Source: a virus. Taken from it: a stretch of 64,000 bases of DNA. Positions 43,051 through 52,500 of this stretch are shown here, piece by piece (position 1 is the stretch's first letter; each line of letters begins with the position of its first letter). The position numbers were made by a program, and so were the translations under genes. The stretch lies in IMG/VR virus record IMGVR_UViG_3300023202_000247, positions 186,001 to 250,000 of that record, one strand, 5' to 3'. Under the pieces are notes generated by a model. The model worked only from the letters and a program-made list of their open reading frames with translations, had not been told where the DNA came from and searched no databases.

Positions 43051-43285
43051 AAAAAACCTATTAGAAAAAACAGCGTTATACATATTTTAGAGTATGGTGG
43101 AAATAATGTGTCAAGAAGCATATCTGACTATTTATATGAAAACTCATCAGTATTTCTAGCACGTAAGAAAAGCATTATAGATTTGCATTATAGATGTGGC
43201 AAATCCAATAAGTGGAACTGTCAATCCGAATCGTAAAACTGGCATTTATTGTGGCGTATTTCTCATTCGTAAAACGCCTGCATAA
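43051..43285 (+). pseudogene. Gene remnant disrupted by a 13-nt tandem duplication
   Basis: No start codon. A frame reading LEYGGNNVSRSISDYLYENS then SVFLARKKSIID is broken where a 13-nt unit starting GCATTATAGAT is duplicated (43172-43184, 43185-43197). Past it, the +1 frame continues as DVANPISGTVNPNRKTGIY then CGVFLIRKTPA and TAA. Removing one copy restores one continuous reading frame of about 60 residues. So this is the 3' end of a lost gene, not random spacer. Family unknown. Confidence 0.6.
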
Positions 43286-43299
43286 CTGGATATTATTAC

Positions 43300-45954
43300 A
43301 TGAGTAAGCCAGATATATCTAATATCGATCAGGCGTCACTTCGTCCTTTGATTGATAAGGTAAAAAAGCGAATAAAGAACGATCCAACTATAAAAGAAAT
43401 GTTGGATAAATATGATGTTGACTCTGAGGAGATTGATTTGGTTCCGATGTGTTTTGCTCACATCGATGTATCAGCTCGAACGGATCATGGAATCATCTAT
43501 TTCAACGTTAAACTTGTTGAAGATGGAAACTTCGATAATGACGATCATTATCTAGTGCATGAGTTAACTCATTATTTTCAACAAACTACAGGAAACCAAG
43601 CGACGCAGGGTGCAAATGAAGGCGATTACTTGGAAAATGAAGATGAAATTGAAGGATTTCAAAATCAAACAAAATATCTGAGCGAGACTCGTAGCGAAGA
43701 AGATGCTGAAGAATATGTTGATCAAGTTTTGGACCATCATGAGGTTTCGGACGAAGATGAGCGCGAGGATAAAAAAGAAGAACTTTTGAGTGAAGCTCAG
43801 CTGGAAACTAGAAATTTGACAGCGTTAAGAATGGCTTCGATAAAATCATTTGCAAATGATTTTATCAAATATGCTGGATTAAACGAATTTCTTGCATCTC
43901 TTGGAGTAAATGAAGATGTTATAGCCTTTCTTGATACTCTTCCTAATGACCAAAAACAATATTACGTATCTACACTAAGACAAAATCCAACTCTGTCACT
44001 TGAGGAATTGCAACAATCTGTTGCAATTCCTCAAAAAAAAGATCCCTATACTGACGAAGAAAAAACTCTCGTCTCTGATCTAAACCAAAATCTAGCTGAA
44101 TGGTACCTCATACAACTTAGAAAAAATAGAAATAACCAAAATTATAACTGGCTATACAACAATATAGACCATGTTGCTAGTTGGTATAGTCAGAAAAATC
44201 CCGACTTGCCCAACCATGATCTTGAAGATGTACAGTTTGAGGTTGAGCTGATGAAATCAGCTCAACCAAATCCTCAACTAGATTCATATCTTAGTAGAAT
44301 TAATGAACCTTTACGCTCTTACCTCTACACTATAATACCTCAGCTAACCCCACAAGATTTTGCAACTAATCCTGGACAACTAGAACAAATACAAGCAGAA
44401 GGTAAAGAGTATATAGATCATCTAATGCGTATGTCTATAGATAGTGTATCAGACTATTTCAAACATAACAATATCAAATTGAGAAACTTTGGTTTAGATA
44501 AAGAGAACTTTAAACAGTTATTGGATAATGTTGAACATTGGCATAGAATGCAATGTTCAACATATCCAAGTAATGATTATGATCCCCTAAACCCCGACTT
44601 AGTTGTATATGGACCTAAAGATAATGGCTATTTCATAGTAGAATTAATATCAGAAAATGATCTGATGGTAGAAGGAAAGAAGCTAGAGCACTGTGTTGGT
44701 AGTTATGCAAAAGCAGTTGAGTCTGGAAATTCCAGAATCTTCTCATTGAGAGATTCTGGAAATAACCCACATATAACAATAGAAACTAATCCTGCTGCAA
44801 GTATAATTAGACAGATATATGGTCGTAACAATACTAAGCCTAATGAAGAGGAACAAGCATTAATAGATGACTGGCTAAGTGTATTTAAGCAAGACATAGA
44901 TTTTGATAAGTTAACAGATGATGATAAACTTGATTTAGCAAGAAACTCAGAAACATCTGCTGAGATATTGGATAAGCTTAGCAATAATGAAGATTCAAGT
45001 GTTAGATATTATGTTGCTCAAAATCCAAACACATCTGCCGAAACTTTAGATAAGCTAAGTAATGATGAAGATGCAAGTGTTAGATATTATGTTACTATAA
45101 ATACAAATACATCTGCTGAAACTTTGGATAAACTTAGTAATGATGAAGATGCAAATGTTAGAATGTATGCTGCTGAAAATACAAATATATCTGCTGAAAC
45201 TTTAGATAAACTTAGTAATGATGAAGATGCAAGTGTTAGAGCGTATGTTGCTCAAAATCCAAACACATCTGCCGAAACTTTAGATAAGCTAAGTAATGAT
45301 GAATATGCAAGTGTTAGATATTATGTTACTAGAAATACAAATACATCTGCTGAAACTTTGGATAAACTTAGTAATGATGAAGATGTAAATGTTAGAATGT
45401 ATGTTGCTAGAAATCCAAATACATCTCCTGAAACTTTAGATAAACTTAGTAATGATGAAGATGCAAATGTTAGATGGTATGTTGCTAAAAATCCAAATAC
45501 ATCTCCTAAGATATTGGATAAACTTAGCAATGATGAAAATGTAAATGTTAGAATGTATGTTGCTAAAAATCCAAATACATCTCCTAAGATATTGGATAAA
45601 CTTAGCAATGATGATCGTGAAAGTGTTAGAGAACATGTTGCTAAAAATCCAAATACATCTGCCGAAACTTTAGATAAGCTAAGTAATGATGAAGATGTAA
45701 ATGTTAGAGTAAATGTTGCTAAAAATCCAAATACATCTCCTGAAATTTTAGATAAGTTAAGTAATGATGAATATGCAAATGTTAGACAATATGCTGCTAG
45801 AAGAAATGCTATTGCTAATCTAAATCAACAACAATCACAACAAAGTTTTGATAAAGTATTAAAAATGGCAAGTATATATGAAAAATTTGCTGGTGAAACT
45901 CAGCAGGAAACTAGAAATTTGACGGTCTTAGATGGCTTCGAAGGCCATGCATGA
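43300..45954 (+). CDS. HEXXH metalloprotease-like/PcfJ-like/LRV-repeat multidomain protein
   Basis: 884 residues. Residues 1-150: a small domain with HYLVHELTHYFQ (H87-E88-H91), the zinc-protease motif, followed by an acidic stretch. Residues ~160-200: ETRNLTALRMASIKSFANDF. Residues ~430-530: PcfJ-like region with KKLEHCVGSYAKAV (H464, C465), SRIFSLRDSG, PHITIET and IRQIYGRNN. Residues ~546-835: eleven 26-residue LRV repeats (NPNTSAETLDKLSNDEDASV), a superhelix likely for protein or nucleic acid binding. The end repeats the KVLKMASIYEKF motif and ETRNLTVL. No known protein with this order comes to mind. A shorter relative is at 35903. Possibly an accessory or host-takeover protein; function unknown. 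Confidence 0.78.
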   Translation: MSKPDISNIDQASLRPLIDKVKKRIKNDPTIKEMLDKYDVDSEEIDLVPMCFAHIDVSARTDHGIIYFNVKLVEDGNFDNDDHYLVHELTHYFQQTTGNQATQGANEGDYLENEDEIEGFQNQTKYLSETRSEEDAEEYVDQVLDHHEVSDEDEREDKKEELLSEAQLETRNLTALRMASIKSFANDFIKYAGLNEFLASLGVNEDVIAFLDTLPNDQKQYYVSTLRQNPTLSLEELQQSVAIPQKKDPYTDEEKTLVSDLNQNLAEWYLIQLRKNRNNQNYNWLYNNIDHVASWYSQKNPDLPNHDLEDVQFEVELMKSAQPNPQLDSYLSRINEPLRSYLYTIIPQLTPQDFATNPGQLEQIQAEGKEYIDHLMRMSIDSVSDYFKHNNIKLRNFGLDKENFKQLLDNVEHWHRMQCSTYPSNDYDPLNPDLVVYGPKDNGYFIVELISENDLMVEGKKLEHCVGSYAKAVESGNSRIFSLRDSGNNPHITIETNPAASIIRQIYGRNNTKPNEEEQALIDDWLSVFKQDIDFDKLTDDDKLDLARNSETSAEILDKLSNNEDSSVRYYVAQNPNTSAETLDKLSNDEDASVRYYVTINTNTSAETLDKLSNDEDANVRMYAAENTNISAETLDKLSNDEDASVRAYVAQNPNTSAETLDKLSNDEYASVRYYVTRNTNTSAETLDKLSNDEDVNVRMYVARNPNTSPETLDKLSNDEDANVRWYVAKNPNTSPKILDKLSNDENVNVRMYVAKNPNTSPKILDKLSNDDRESVREHVAKNPNTSAETLDKLSNDEDVNVRVNVAKNPNTSPEILDKLSNDEYANVRQYAARRNAIANLNQQQSQQSFDKVLKMASIYEKFAGETQQETRNLTVLDGFEGHA
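43796..43840 (+). repeat. Direct repeat, copy 1 (ETRNLTxL module)
   Basis: CTCAGCTGGAAACTAGAAAT onward to GGCTTCGA; matches 45899-45941 with few differences. The two copies bracket the PcfJ-LRV part of the gene. Confidence 0.75.
44935..45804 (+). repeat. Eleven 78-bp LRV repeats
   Basis: Each unit encodes about 26 residues of the form VAxNPNTSxExLDKLSNDED. Units are very similar at DNA level, so recent expansion by unequal recombination is likely. Clearly coding and in frame, not CRISPR. Confidence 0.93.
45899..45941 (+). repeat. Direct repeat, copy 2 (ETRNLTxL module)
   Basis: CTCAGCAGGAAACTAGAAAT onward to GGCTTCGA. A 2-nt difference from copy 1 changes the frame, so the coding end DGFEGHA replaces what would be an LRMAS-type continuation. 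Confidence 0.75.
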
Positions 45955-45970
45955 AAACGCATAACAGTGA

Positions 45971-47575
45971 ATGTCGTGCTTTCATCCGCTTCCAGTATAT
46001 GCCAATGACAAGATAAAAGGCATCCAATTCGCCGGCTCCAGAGGAGATGGTTACACCATTGATCTACGTTGGGCTCAGGCAAAGCCTAGTCTAACTGGCT
46101 ATTCCGTTGCTTACAATATATATTGGTCTACAAATCGAGAAGATGTATTTTCCGATGGTGTAAAGTTCGTCATTACAGATGCTAGTGCGACAACGGTTTC
46201 CATTGGTGGATTTACACCTGGAGATGTATACTATTTTGCCGTGCGCGCTACGATGTATCAAAGCGAGTTGTATAGCTTATCGCAACTAACAGTAACTCCA
46301 GACGGATGTCAGATTTACCCAGAGGCTCCGCTTACATCCGATATAACAGCTGACTCTTTACTTGTTCCCATTGATGATATCGATTTATTTCCTGCTACTG
46401 GCATCGTTCAAATCGGTGCGGAATTCATCAGGTATACATCAAAAGATATGCCGGCCGGCAACCTAATTGTTGGAAGTCCGTCGAATAGGGGATTTTACGG
46501 TACTGATCCTAGGCTTCATACAATAGACGGATATGATGGTTATCGTACATATGATAACCCATTTGTAAGATTCTTTTCTGGATTTGATGATTTGAACATT
46601 GGCGTTCAACTCGAAGAGAATAAATTTGACTATCCGAATTATGCTCGTACCGATGCTGATGGTTACAGAGTTCGTAAAGATATTTTAACGACAGACCTTT
46701 CGAGCACTGATGCTGATCAGGAAGGTTTTCCTGCTTTTGACTTTGCTGGATGGTATAGAAATGATCCTCGAGATATTTTGGATGGTAAGTGCGTTGGTTC
46801 ATACTTTGGTGGAGAATATAACTGCGCTGATGGGTATGGGGGCATTGGACGTCGTGTTCGTGGTTACAGTGTTGATGATGTAAATAATATGCGTGAAGAG
46901 GTTCTTCTTCAAAACACAGGCGAACCTGTTGTGCTTGTTCGTAGACTATGGAAGGGAATTACATGTTCATGTGTAAACTCTTCCCGAGAAACACCAGAAT
47001 ACAGATGCGCTTGTTGTTTCGGTACCGGTTTGGTAACCGGATACGAACAGTTTTACAATCCGCGTCGTAGTGACGGACGTATATTGGTTCGCTTCGATCC
47101 AGCTGTTGAAAATTTCACCCGTAACGAACCTGGCCTAGAAAACGAATACAAACCAAACTCTTGGACTCTTAGTATTCCATCTATAAAAGATGGAGACTTT
47201 TTAATTCGTTTTAATAAAGATGGAACTGAAGAATTTAGATATGAAGTTTTAGATGTAACTAGAAATAAGATAGTTGAAAACAATTATGGTAGACAACAGT
47301 TATCTCTTACTAGAGTTCGTAAAACAGACCCTATTTATATGTGGAGATCAATTAGGGATACATCTACTATGCCACAAGAGTTGATGACGACATTGGGAAT
47401 GGTTCCTGGTCCTGGTGGTATTCCTCCGCACACACACACTATAGTTATAAATGAAAATATAGTTTCATTGGTTCAAATAAATCAAACAACTAGTGTAGAT
47501 CAGGACCATAATCATCCTATAGAGAACGGTGTTGTGATTCCGGTGTTGGGGCACCAGCATTTGATCATTTTATAA
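45971..47575 (+). CDS. Virion protein with FN3-like domain, Cys cluster and His-rich end
   Basis: 534 residues. Residues ~12-110 form a fibronectin-III-like domain (KGIQFAGSRGDGYTIDLRW, GFTPGDVYYFAVRATMYQ). Residues ~335-365 carry Cys-x-Cys and CxxC motifs (GITCSCVN, YRCACCFGTGLVTGYEQF), a zinc-knuckle-like pattern I associate with phage head-neck or baseplate proteins. The C-terminus has regularly spaced His pairs (PPHTHTIVIN, DQDHNHPI, GHQHLIIL), reminiscent of metal-binding fibre tips. Several DGY turns are present. Position before the big fibre genes suggests a neck or baseplate component. Confidence 0.72.
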   Translation: MSCFHPLPVYANDKIKGIQFAGSRGDGYTIDLRWAQAKPSLTGYSVAYNIYWSTNREDVFSDGVKFVITDASATTVSIGGFTPGDVYYFAVRATMYQSELYSLSQLTVTPDGCQIYPEAPLTSDITADSLLVPIDDIDLFPATGIVQIGAEFIRYTSKDMPAGNLIVGSPSNRGFYGTDPRLHTIDGYDGYRTYDNPFVRFFSGFDDLNIGVQLEENKFDYPNYARTDADGYRVRKDILTTDLSSTDADQEGFPAFDFAGWYRNDPRDILDGKCVGSYFGGEYNCADGYGGIGRRVRGYSVDDVNNMREEVLLQNTGEPVVLVRRLWKGITCSCVNSSRETPEYRCACCFGTGLVTGYEQFYNPRRSDGRILVRFDPAVENFTRNEPGLENEYKPNSWTLSIPSIKDGDFLIRFNKDGTEEFRYEVLDVTRNKIVENNYGRQQLSLTRVRKTDPIYMWRSIRDTSTMPQELMTTLGMVPGPGGIPPHTHTIVINENIVSLVQINQTTSVDQDHNHPIENGVVIPVLGHQHLIIL

Positions 47576-47581
47576 TTTTTT

Positions 47582-47591
47582 TTGATATATA
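47582..47591 (+). promoter_or_regulatory. TTGATATATA element, candidate late promoter
   Basis: Ends 10 nt before the ATG at 47602, which has no Shine-Dalgarno; preceded by a T-run. Confidence 0.38.
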
Positions 47592-47601
47592 CCTTCATGA
47601 C

Positions 47602-47994
47602 ATGAAAAATAAAAACAAAATAAAAGCACAAAGAGCATATTTCAAATATTATTTGGACAATCCAGGAAGACAGGCTGGTCATACAACTAGAATGCTGGAT
47701 TCCGCAGCAGACATTTTAAGGGACGGGAAAAGATGTGCAATCATAACACACAGCATTGATAATGCCAAAAGATTAAGAAGTCTTTTAAACAAACGAACAT
47801 CTTTCTTCGAGTATCCAAAAGAAAATTTGAGAGTATTGTCTTTATCAGAATATAATAGATTGAAAGGGTTACAGCAGTATATCCTTCTTTTTGACAATGT
47901 TGCCTTATCAGCATTGTTTGAAGATGTTAAAGAGAAAGAATGCGATCAGGCATTCTACATAGAAGCAACATCTAAGAATTCATCAGAGCTTTGA
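47602..47994 (+). CDS. Degenerate P-loop-like protein (0-frame product)
   Basis: 130 residues. NPGRQAGHTTRMLDSAADIL (22-29 as a Walker-A-like loop with His in the usual Lys place) followed by GKRCAIITHSIDNAKRLRSL and QQYILLFDNVAL (Walker-B-like) resembles the first half of a packaging- or helicase-type ATPase, much shortened. It ends at CTT TGA, after which protein-like sequence continues in the +1 frame (see 47993-48154). An active ATPase is doubtful. Confidence 0.62.
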   Translation: MKNKNKIKAQRAYFKYYLDNPGRQAGHTTRMLDSAADILRDGKRCAIITHSIDNAKRLRSLLNKRTSFFEYPKENLRVLSLSEYNRLKGLQQYILLFDNVALSALFEDVKEKECDQAFYIEATSKNSSEL

Positions 47995-48154
47995 AGGTGA
48001 TGTTACAGTAGATAAATACAAAAATCTTGTTAAATTCGAAAGTCTCTTGCAAGACCGTTTTATTGGAGAAACTATTTGTGCTTTAAGTAAATTACTTGAT
48101 ACTGAAGATGAAACTGAATTCAATGATAAAATTAACCAAATATTTTACGATTGA
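47993..48154 (+). CDS. +1-frame continuation of P-loop-like protein
   Basis: A 53-residue frame without a start codon: EGDVTVDKYKNLVKFESLLQ, then DRFIGETICALSKLLDTEDE, ending QIFYD. If the ribosome slips +1 at CTT TGA (47989-47994), the same hexamer that gives the +1 shift in bacterial release factor 2, the two frames join into one 183-residue protein. Only the slip codon and stop are seen; the internal Shine-Dalgarno that helps RF2 shifting is not obvious. A disabling 1-nt mutation is the alternative. Confidence 0.5.
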   Translation, partial: EGDVTVDKYKNLVKFESLLQDRFIGETICALSKLLDTEDETEFNDKINQIFYD

Positions 48155-48163
48155 TAACATTTG

Positions 48164-48865
48164 GTGATATTTACACATTTTTATGTGAAAAGTAATCTTC
48201 TAAAACTGCTTGATATTTATCAAAGATTAGTATCTGAAGCGGTTGCGACTCCTGAAGCTCCAGAGTGGGCACCGTTCGGCGAATATGCTTGGGCACCTCA
48301 TCGAGAAGGAGTGCCCGCTGAGCCAGACAATGCCTTGGAAAAAATCATATTTAAACAGTTGAGCGATCATTTTGGTGATTATCACAATCGTCGAAATGGT
48401 TTGCCACAGATGACATCCAATTTTTTGCTGACGTTGGTTGAGACTGGTTGGTACAAAAAAGTATTGCATCCTCCTCCGCACAAGACATTGTATCGTGGGT
48501 TATTCTTCAAAACATCAAAAGAATTGGCAAAATTTCTCGGCATAACTGAAACTGAGGTTAAAGAGGAAAAATGCAAAGTTTTTGTGCCACCAAAGGTATT
48601 TAAAAACAAAAATGGCTGGAGCACATCTTGGTCATATAAGAAAAACGTGACGCGCGATTTTTCAGAGTCTGGCAAAAAAGGTTGGGCAATAACATTAATT
48701 GCTGATGTCAAAGACAATCCAAACAGATTTCTTGCAGGGCCTGGAGGCTTGTATGATGTGCGTGGTATAAGTGAATTTCACTTGGAAAAGGAAACTGTGG
48801 GGCTCGAGCCGATAAATGTTAGGCGTGTAGAGTGGAAAGAAATTAATAAATTAAAGAAATATTGA
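48164..48865 (+). CDS. Putative ADP-ribosyltransferase
   Basis: About 233 residues; the start is uncertain (GTG at 48164 or TTG at 48161, no ATG upstream of the domain, no clear Shine-Dalgarno). The order of motifs fits the R-S-E class of mono-ADP-ribosyltransferases: KTLYRGLFF (Arg, ~111), GWSTSWSYKKNVTRDF (STS, ~153-155), and EFHLEKETVGLEPINVRRV (ExE as EKE, ~208-210) ending in the usual strand. Such phage enzymes (T4 Alt, ModA, ModB) modify host proteins, often RNA polymerase or translation factors, and some are injected with the DNA. Substrate unknown. Reasonable but not certain. Confidence 0.68.
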   Translation: MIFTHFYVKSNLLKLLDIYQRLVSEAVATPEAPEWAPFGEYAWAPHREGVPAEPDNALEKIIFKQLSDHFGDYHNRRNGLPQMTSNFLLTLVETGWYKKVLHPPPHKTLYRGLFFKTSKELAKFLGITETEVKEEKCKVFVPPKVFKNKNGWSTSWSYKKNVTRDFSESGKKGWAITLIADVKDNPNRFLAGPGGLYDVRGISEFHLEKETVGLEPINVRRVEWKEINKLKKY

Positions 48866-48890
48866 ATCAATATCAAAGCATAAGATTGTT

Positions 48891-49505
48891 ATGAAAAAAG
48901 TTTATAAATTAGCAGCAATTTTCGCAAAATTGGCTCAAACTTTTGAAGATGAGTATGAAACTCCTGAAAGCGAACTTGATTTTCAAGAACACATCGATGA
49001 AACATTCGAGCATAACAAAGAAGTGGATCCTTCGATGCAAGAATTTGAGCTGGGAGAAGTTCCAAATTCTTTGAATGAATCTTTAAATTCAGCAATTGCT
49101 CCTTTGATGGGTTTTTATAGAGGCTCAGATTTAGAAGCCCATCCTGGAAGTACGCGCGAAGGAAACTCTCAAACGATGGGGCTTCTCGGCTTGATAAACG
49201 ATTATGCCGGAAAGCTTTTGGAAAAAATTGATAGCGATGATGGATTTGATAATGATGAGTCCGATGATGTTTCTGTTATAACGGGTACTATTGCACATTT
49301 AAATGAATTATCAGAAAAACTAGAATTAAAATTTGGAGACCCGAGTAAGTTTTGGTCTTCATTAAAGGGTATTGATTTGAGTTATTTAAATACTACGAAT
49401 CCAAACTCAAAATTTTTAGAATTTAAAAAATTCACAGAAGTAGAAGTTAATCCTGGATTGGTTCAGATTGTTATGAGTTTAGAGTCTAAGCTTGATGATG
49501 AATAA
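48891..49505 (+). CDS. Hypothetical acidic protein
   Basis: 204 residues, acidic, helical. It begins MKKVYKLAAIFAKLAQTFED, similar to the LRMASIYEE-type motif found near the ends of the LRV proteins. A central segment (GFYRGSDLEAHPGSTREGNS) is Gly-rich, followed by helices. No family recognised. It precedes the large fibre gene by 14 nt. Confidence 0.68.
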   Translation: MKKVYKLAAIFAKLAQTFEDEYETPESELDFQEHIDETFEHNKEVDPSMQEFELGEVPNSLNESLNSAIAPLMGFYRGSDLEAHPGSTREGNSQTMGLLGLINDYAGKLLEKIDSDDGFDNDESDDVSVITGTIAHLNELSEKLELKFGDPSKFWSSLKGIDLSYLNTTNPNSKFLEFKKFTEVEVNPGLVQIVMSLESKLDDE

Positions 49506-49519
49506 TTTACCATAATCGT

Positions 49520-52500
49520 ATGGTAAAGAAATTCATAGGTTCCGGCCGTGCCAGAGAGGGTGGCTTGGCAGCGGTACATCGCCAAGATTTCAAGGCTCAC
49601 ACGACCGGCGGTGATTGGCGTCACAAAGCCAAACAGATCGACATGAGTCCTGGTATCAGCACGTTCAACAACGTGTTCAATTCCTCGACGGTTCAAGGAA
49701 CCTTGGAGAAAATGGCCAGCGTCATCAGCACGCTCGGACAAGGTTATATCACCATTGGTGATGGTTATGATACTGGCATATACAACGCACCACCATTGGA
49801 TCAAGCATTTGCTGATGCTCTAACAAATTCACGTTTGCAAAGTGGCGGCGTTATTCTTGTTAAAGCTGGTGTTTATTATTTGAGTGAAACTGTAAACATA
49901 CCAGCTGGAATAACCGTAATGGGCGAGCCAGGAGGAACATACATTTTTGGTCAAATGAATGAAAAGCCAATGTTTCATTTGAGAACCGGAAATGATAGAT
50001 TCAACTTGGCCGGCGGTTCTTTTGGTACCATTCGTAATGTTGAGCCAATTGATCAGATTAAATTTTACAATCTAGTACTTGGTGACAATACAGATGGCTA
50101 TTTCGAATCTAGTGGCGTTGCAATTCCGACAATGACAACTACTGGTTTTCTAGAGTGTGAAGTTGGATCCAATGTTGTTGTTGAGGATTGTACGTTTTTA
50201 GGAAGGGTAAATCCAACGTTTCCACCATTAGAAATTACGAAGCGCGGCATTTTCTATGCTGGGACAAACCCTGGTAAACCAACAGCACTGTTCGTCAAAG
50301 ATTGTTATTTTGATATGCTTCAGAGTGCTGTTGAGTTCGATGGTCCAACGGAAGGTAATACTGACTCTCTTCGTGTCGAAAGTTGCCGTGCAAGATTGTT
50401 TGGAGATACTACGAGCAGCAACAGGGAAGACGTTTGTTTCGTATCTTTCAATCTGTGTAATGCTCACTTTGAAAGCAACTTACATACAGCTGCATCAAAT
50501 AACTTTCAAACAACATGTTTTTACTTGAAAAATACAGTTGTTTCTAATCCAGAACGTGTACGTGTTAGCATGGTAAACAACACTGGCGGAATTACCAATA
50601 GCACATCAACATATTCCACAAATGAGCTTTTAAATTTCTTTTACAATGATTATACTACAACTGATTTTGAAGCTGTAAAGATAGGTAATAGTTGGGGTAG
50701 AGATTATAATAGTTCTTGGTTTTTCACCGTTGGAGATGGAACAAGCAGCGTTGGCGATCTCAATGGATCAAATGCTTTGGAAATTGCATTTCAACGTTCC
50801 GATATTGGAAATATCACAACGGGTGAGGGAACCCAGGATGTTTGCATAGTAAATCCTGGTACTTACACGTTGACAACCGGTGGAACTTCCAACATGATCA
50901 AACTAGTTGGAAACGACCGTAACGGTGTAAAACCAGTTATAAATTTAAACTCTGGTAGTGGGACTGATGCTAATAGTAATCCAACAACATCAGTTGGTCA
51001 TTTGGTGAAGAATATTGAATTTGCATCAAATGGTGCAAGTTTCAATACGATTACTGTGATTGCAGGTTCTACATCTTCAAATAGATATGCGCTGGTTGAA
51101 AATTGTAAGTTCAGCAATTCTGGTATAGATTTTGATGGAATGAATGGAAGCATAGACAATGTCGTTGATATTGAAGTAAAAGATACTCAATTTGATCAGG
51201 ATGGAACGTACAACGATAATATCGGAATGTATTCTTCTGGAAATGCTTCAAGCATTTTGCTCGAACGTTGTAGCTTCACAAATCTCGGTTATGCGTTGCA
51301 AATATCTAGTGGGTCATCTGTGCGTGATAGTCAAATCACATTGAGAGATTGTAATTTAAATCAAAACCCATATTCAACACCTGCTGAAAAAATTGGAAAT
51401 GCTAGTCCGTCAGGCAATGACAATTATGTATACATAAGCGATACGAATGCAAGAGTGTTGTTGGAAAACACTACCATATTGTGTAACGCACCAGGATTCT
51501 TTTCTACATCCAGGATAAATTCATCATTGGCAGTTTTAGGAGATTTTGATAAGTATATTTATATATTTGCAAGAGATATTATAATTGAAAGTTCTGAGCT
51601 GACAGGACCAGCTCAAACATTTTCCGATGGTGGAACACCATATGCATTACCAACGTTGAGCGTGACACCCGGAAGGTTTTTAACCGTTTCCAACTCTGAT
51701 TTGACTGGTTCTCTTGCATTGCAACTAACAGGTTCTGCTTTTACAAATATTGGCGGAACAGATACAACTGGTATCAAGTTTCATAATTCTAGGTTTAATG
51801 GAACCGGTCTTGGAAGTGTTGATGGAACGTGTGTCGATTTGGATTGTCCAGATTATGTGGTTGGTTCCAGCGATTTTAGAAGACCAACCATATCTATAAG
51901 CAATTGCTTCGTAGATAACAAAAATGGATCAAACACTGGTTTGGGAGTTCGCCATACGAATCAGACTACTGCCAAAGGGTATGATGCCGGTGGTGCTTTG
52001 CAAGTATATGCTCCTGGATGGCAAGTTTTTTGTGATAGCATGTATTGTGCTGCGGAATTTAACGGAACTTCCACAGCAACAGGTATCGTTCAGCTTGGCG
52101 CAGCTGTTTTTGATGTTATAGGTGATGCATCAACGGCCAACTTCAATTTTGCTTCGGTAGAGTTGTCCAATAATGAATTTTTACTTGATAGGTTTGCAAG
52201 CGCTGGTTTGGCAGAAAGCACCAATGTCGTTACGAGAGCACCATATATAAACATCAATGGTAATTCGTTTTTCAGAGATCCAAATGCTTCTAGCGCAACC
52301 AATCCAAATAATTATCTGGAAATTTGGAACAATCCTGTATCCACTGGTGGATCGGGTTGTACCGTCACCGGAAATATATTTAGCAATAGAAACGCTACTG
52401 GTGGTCTCGGACTACAAGCAATATTCGTTGCATCTGGAAGTGGTGAGAATGGAATCATAACAGATAATGTTTTTGACTCACCTTATGTTAATAGCACCAG

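Noticed and set aside
44935-45804. CRISPR-like array of regular repeats
   Set aside because: Units are 78 bp without unique spacers and translate in frame into LRV repeats.
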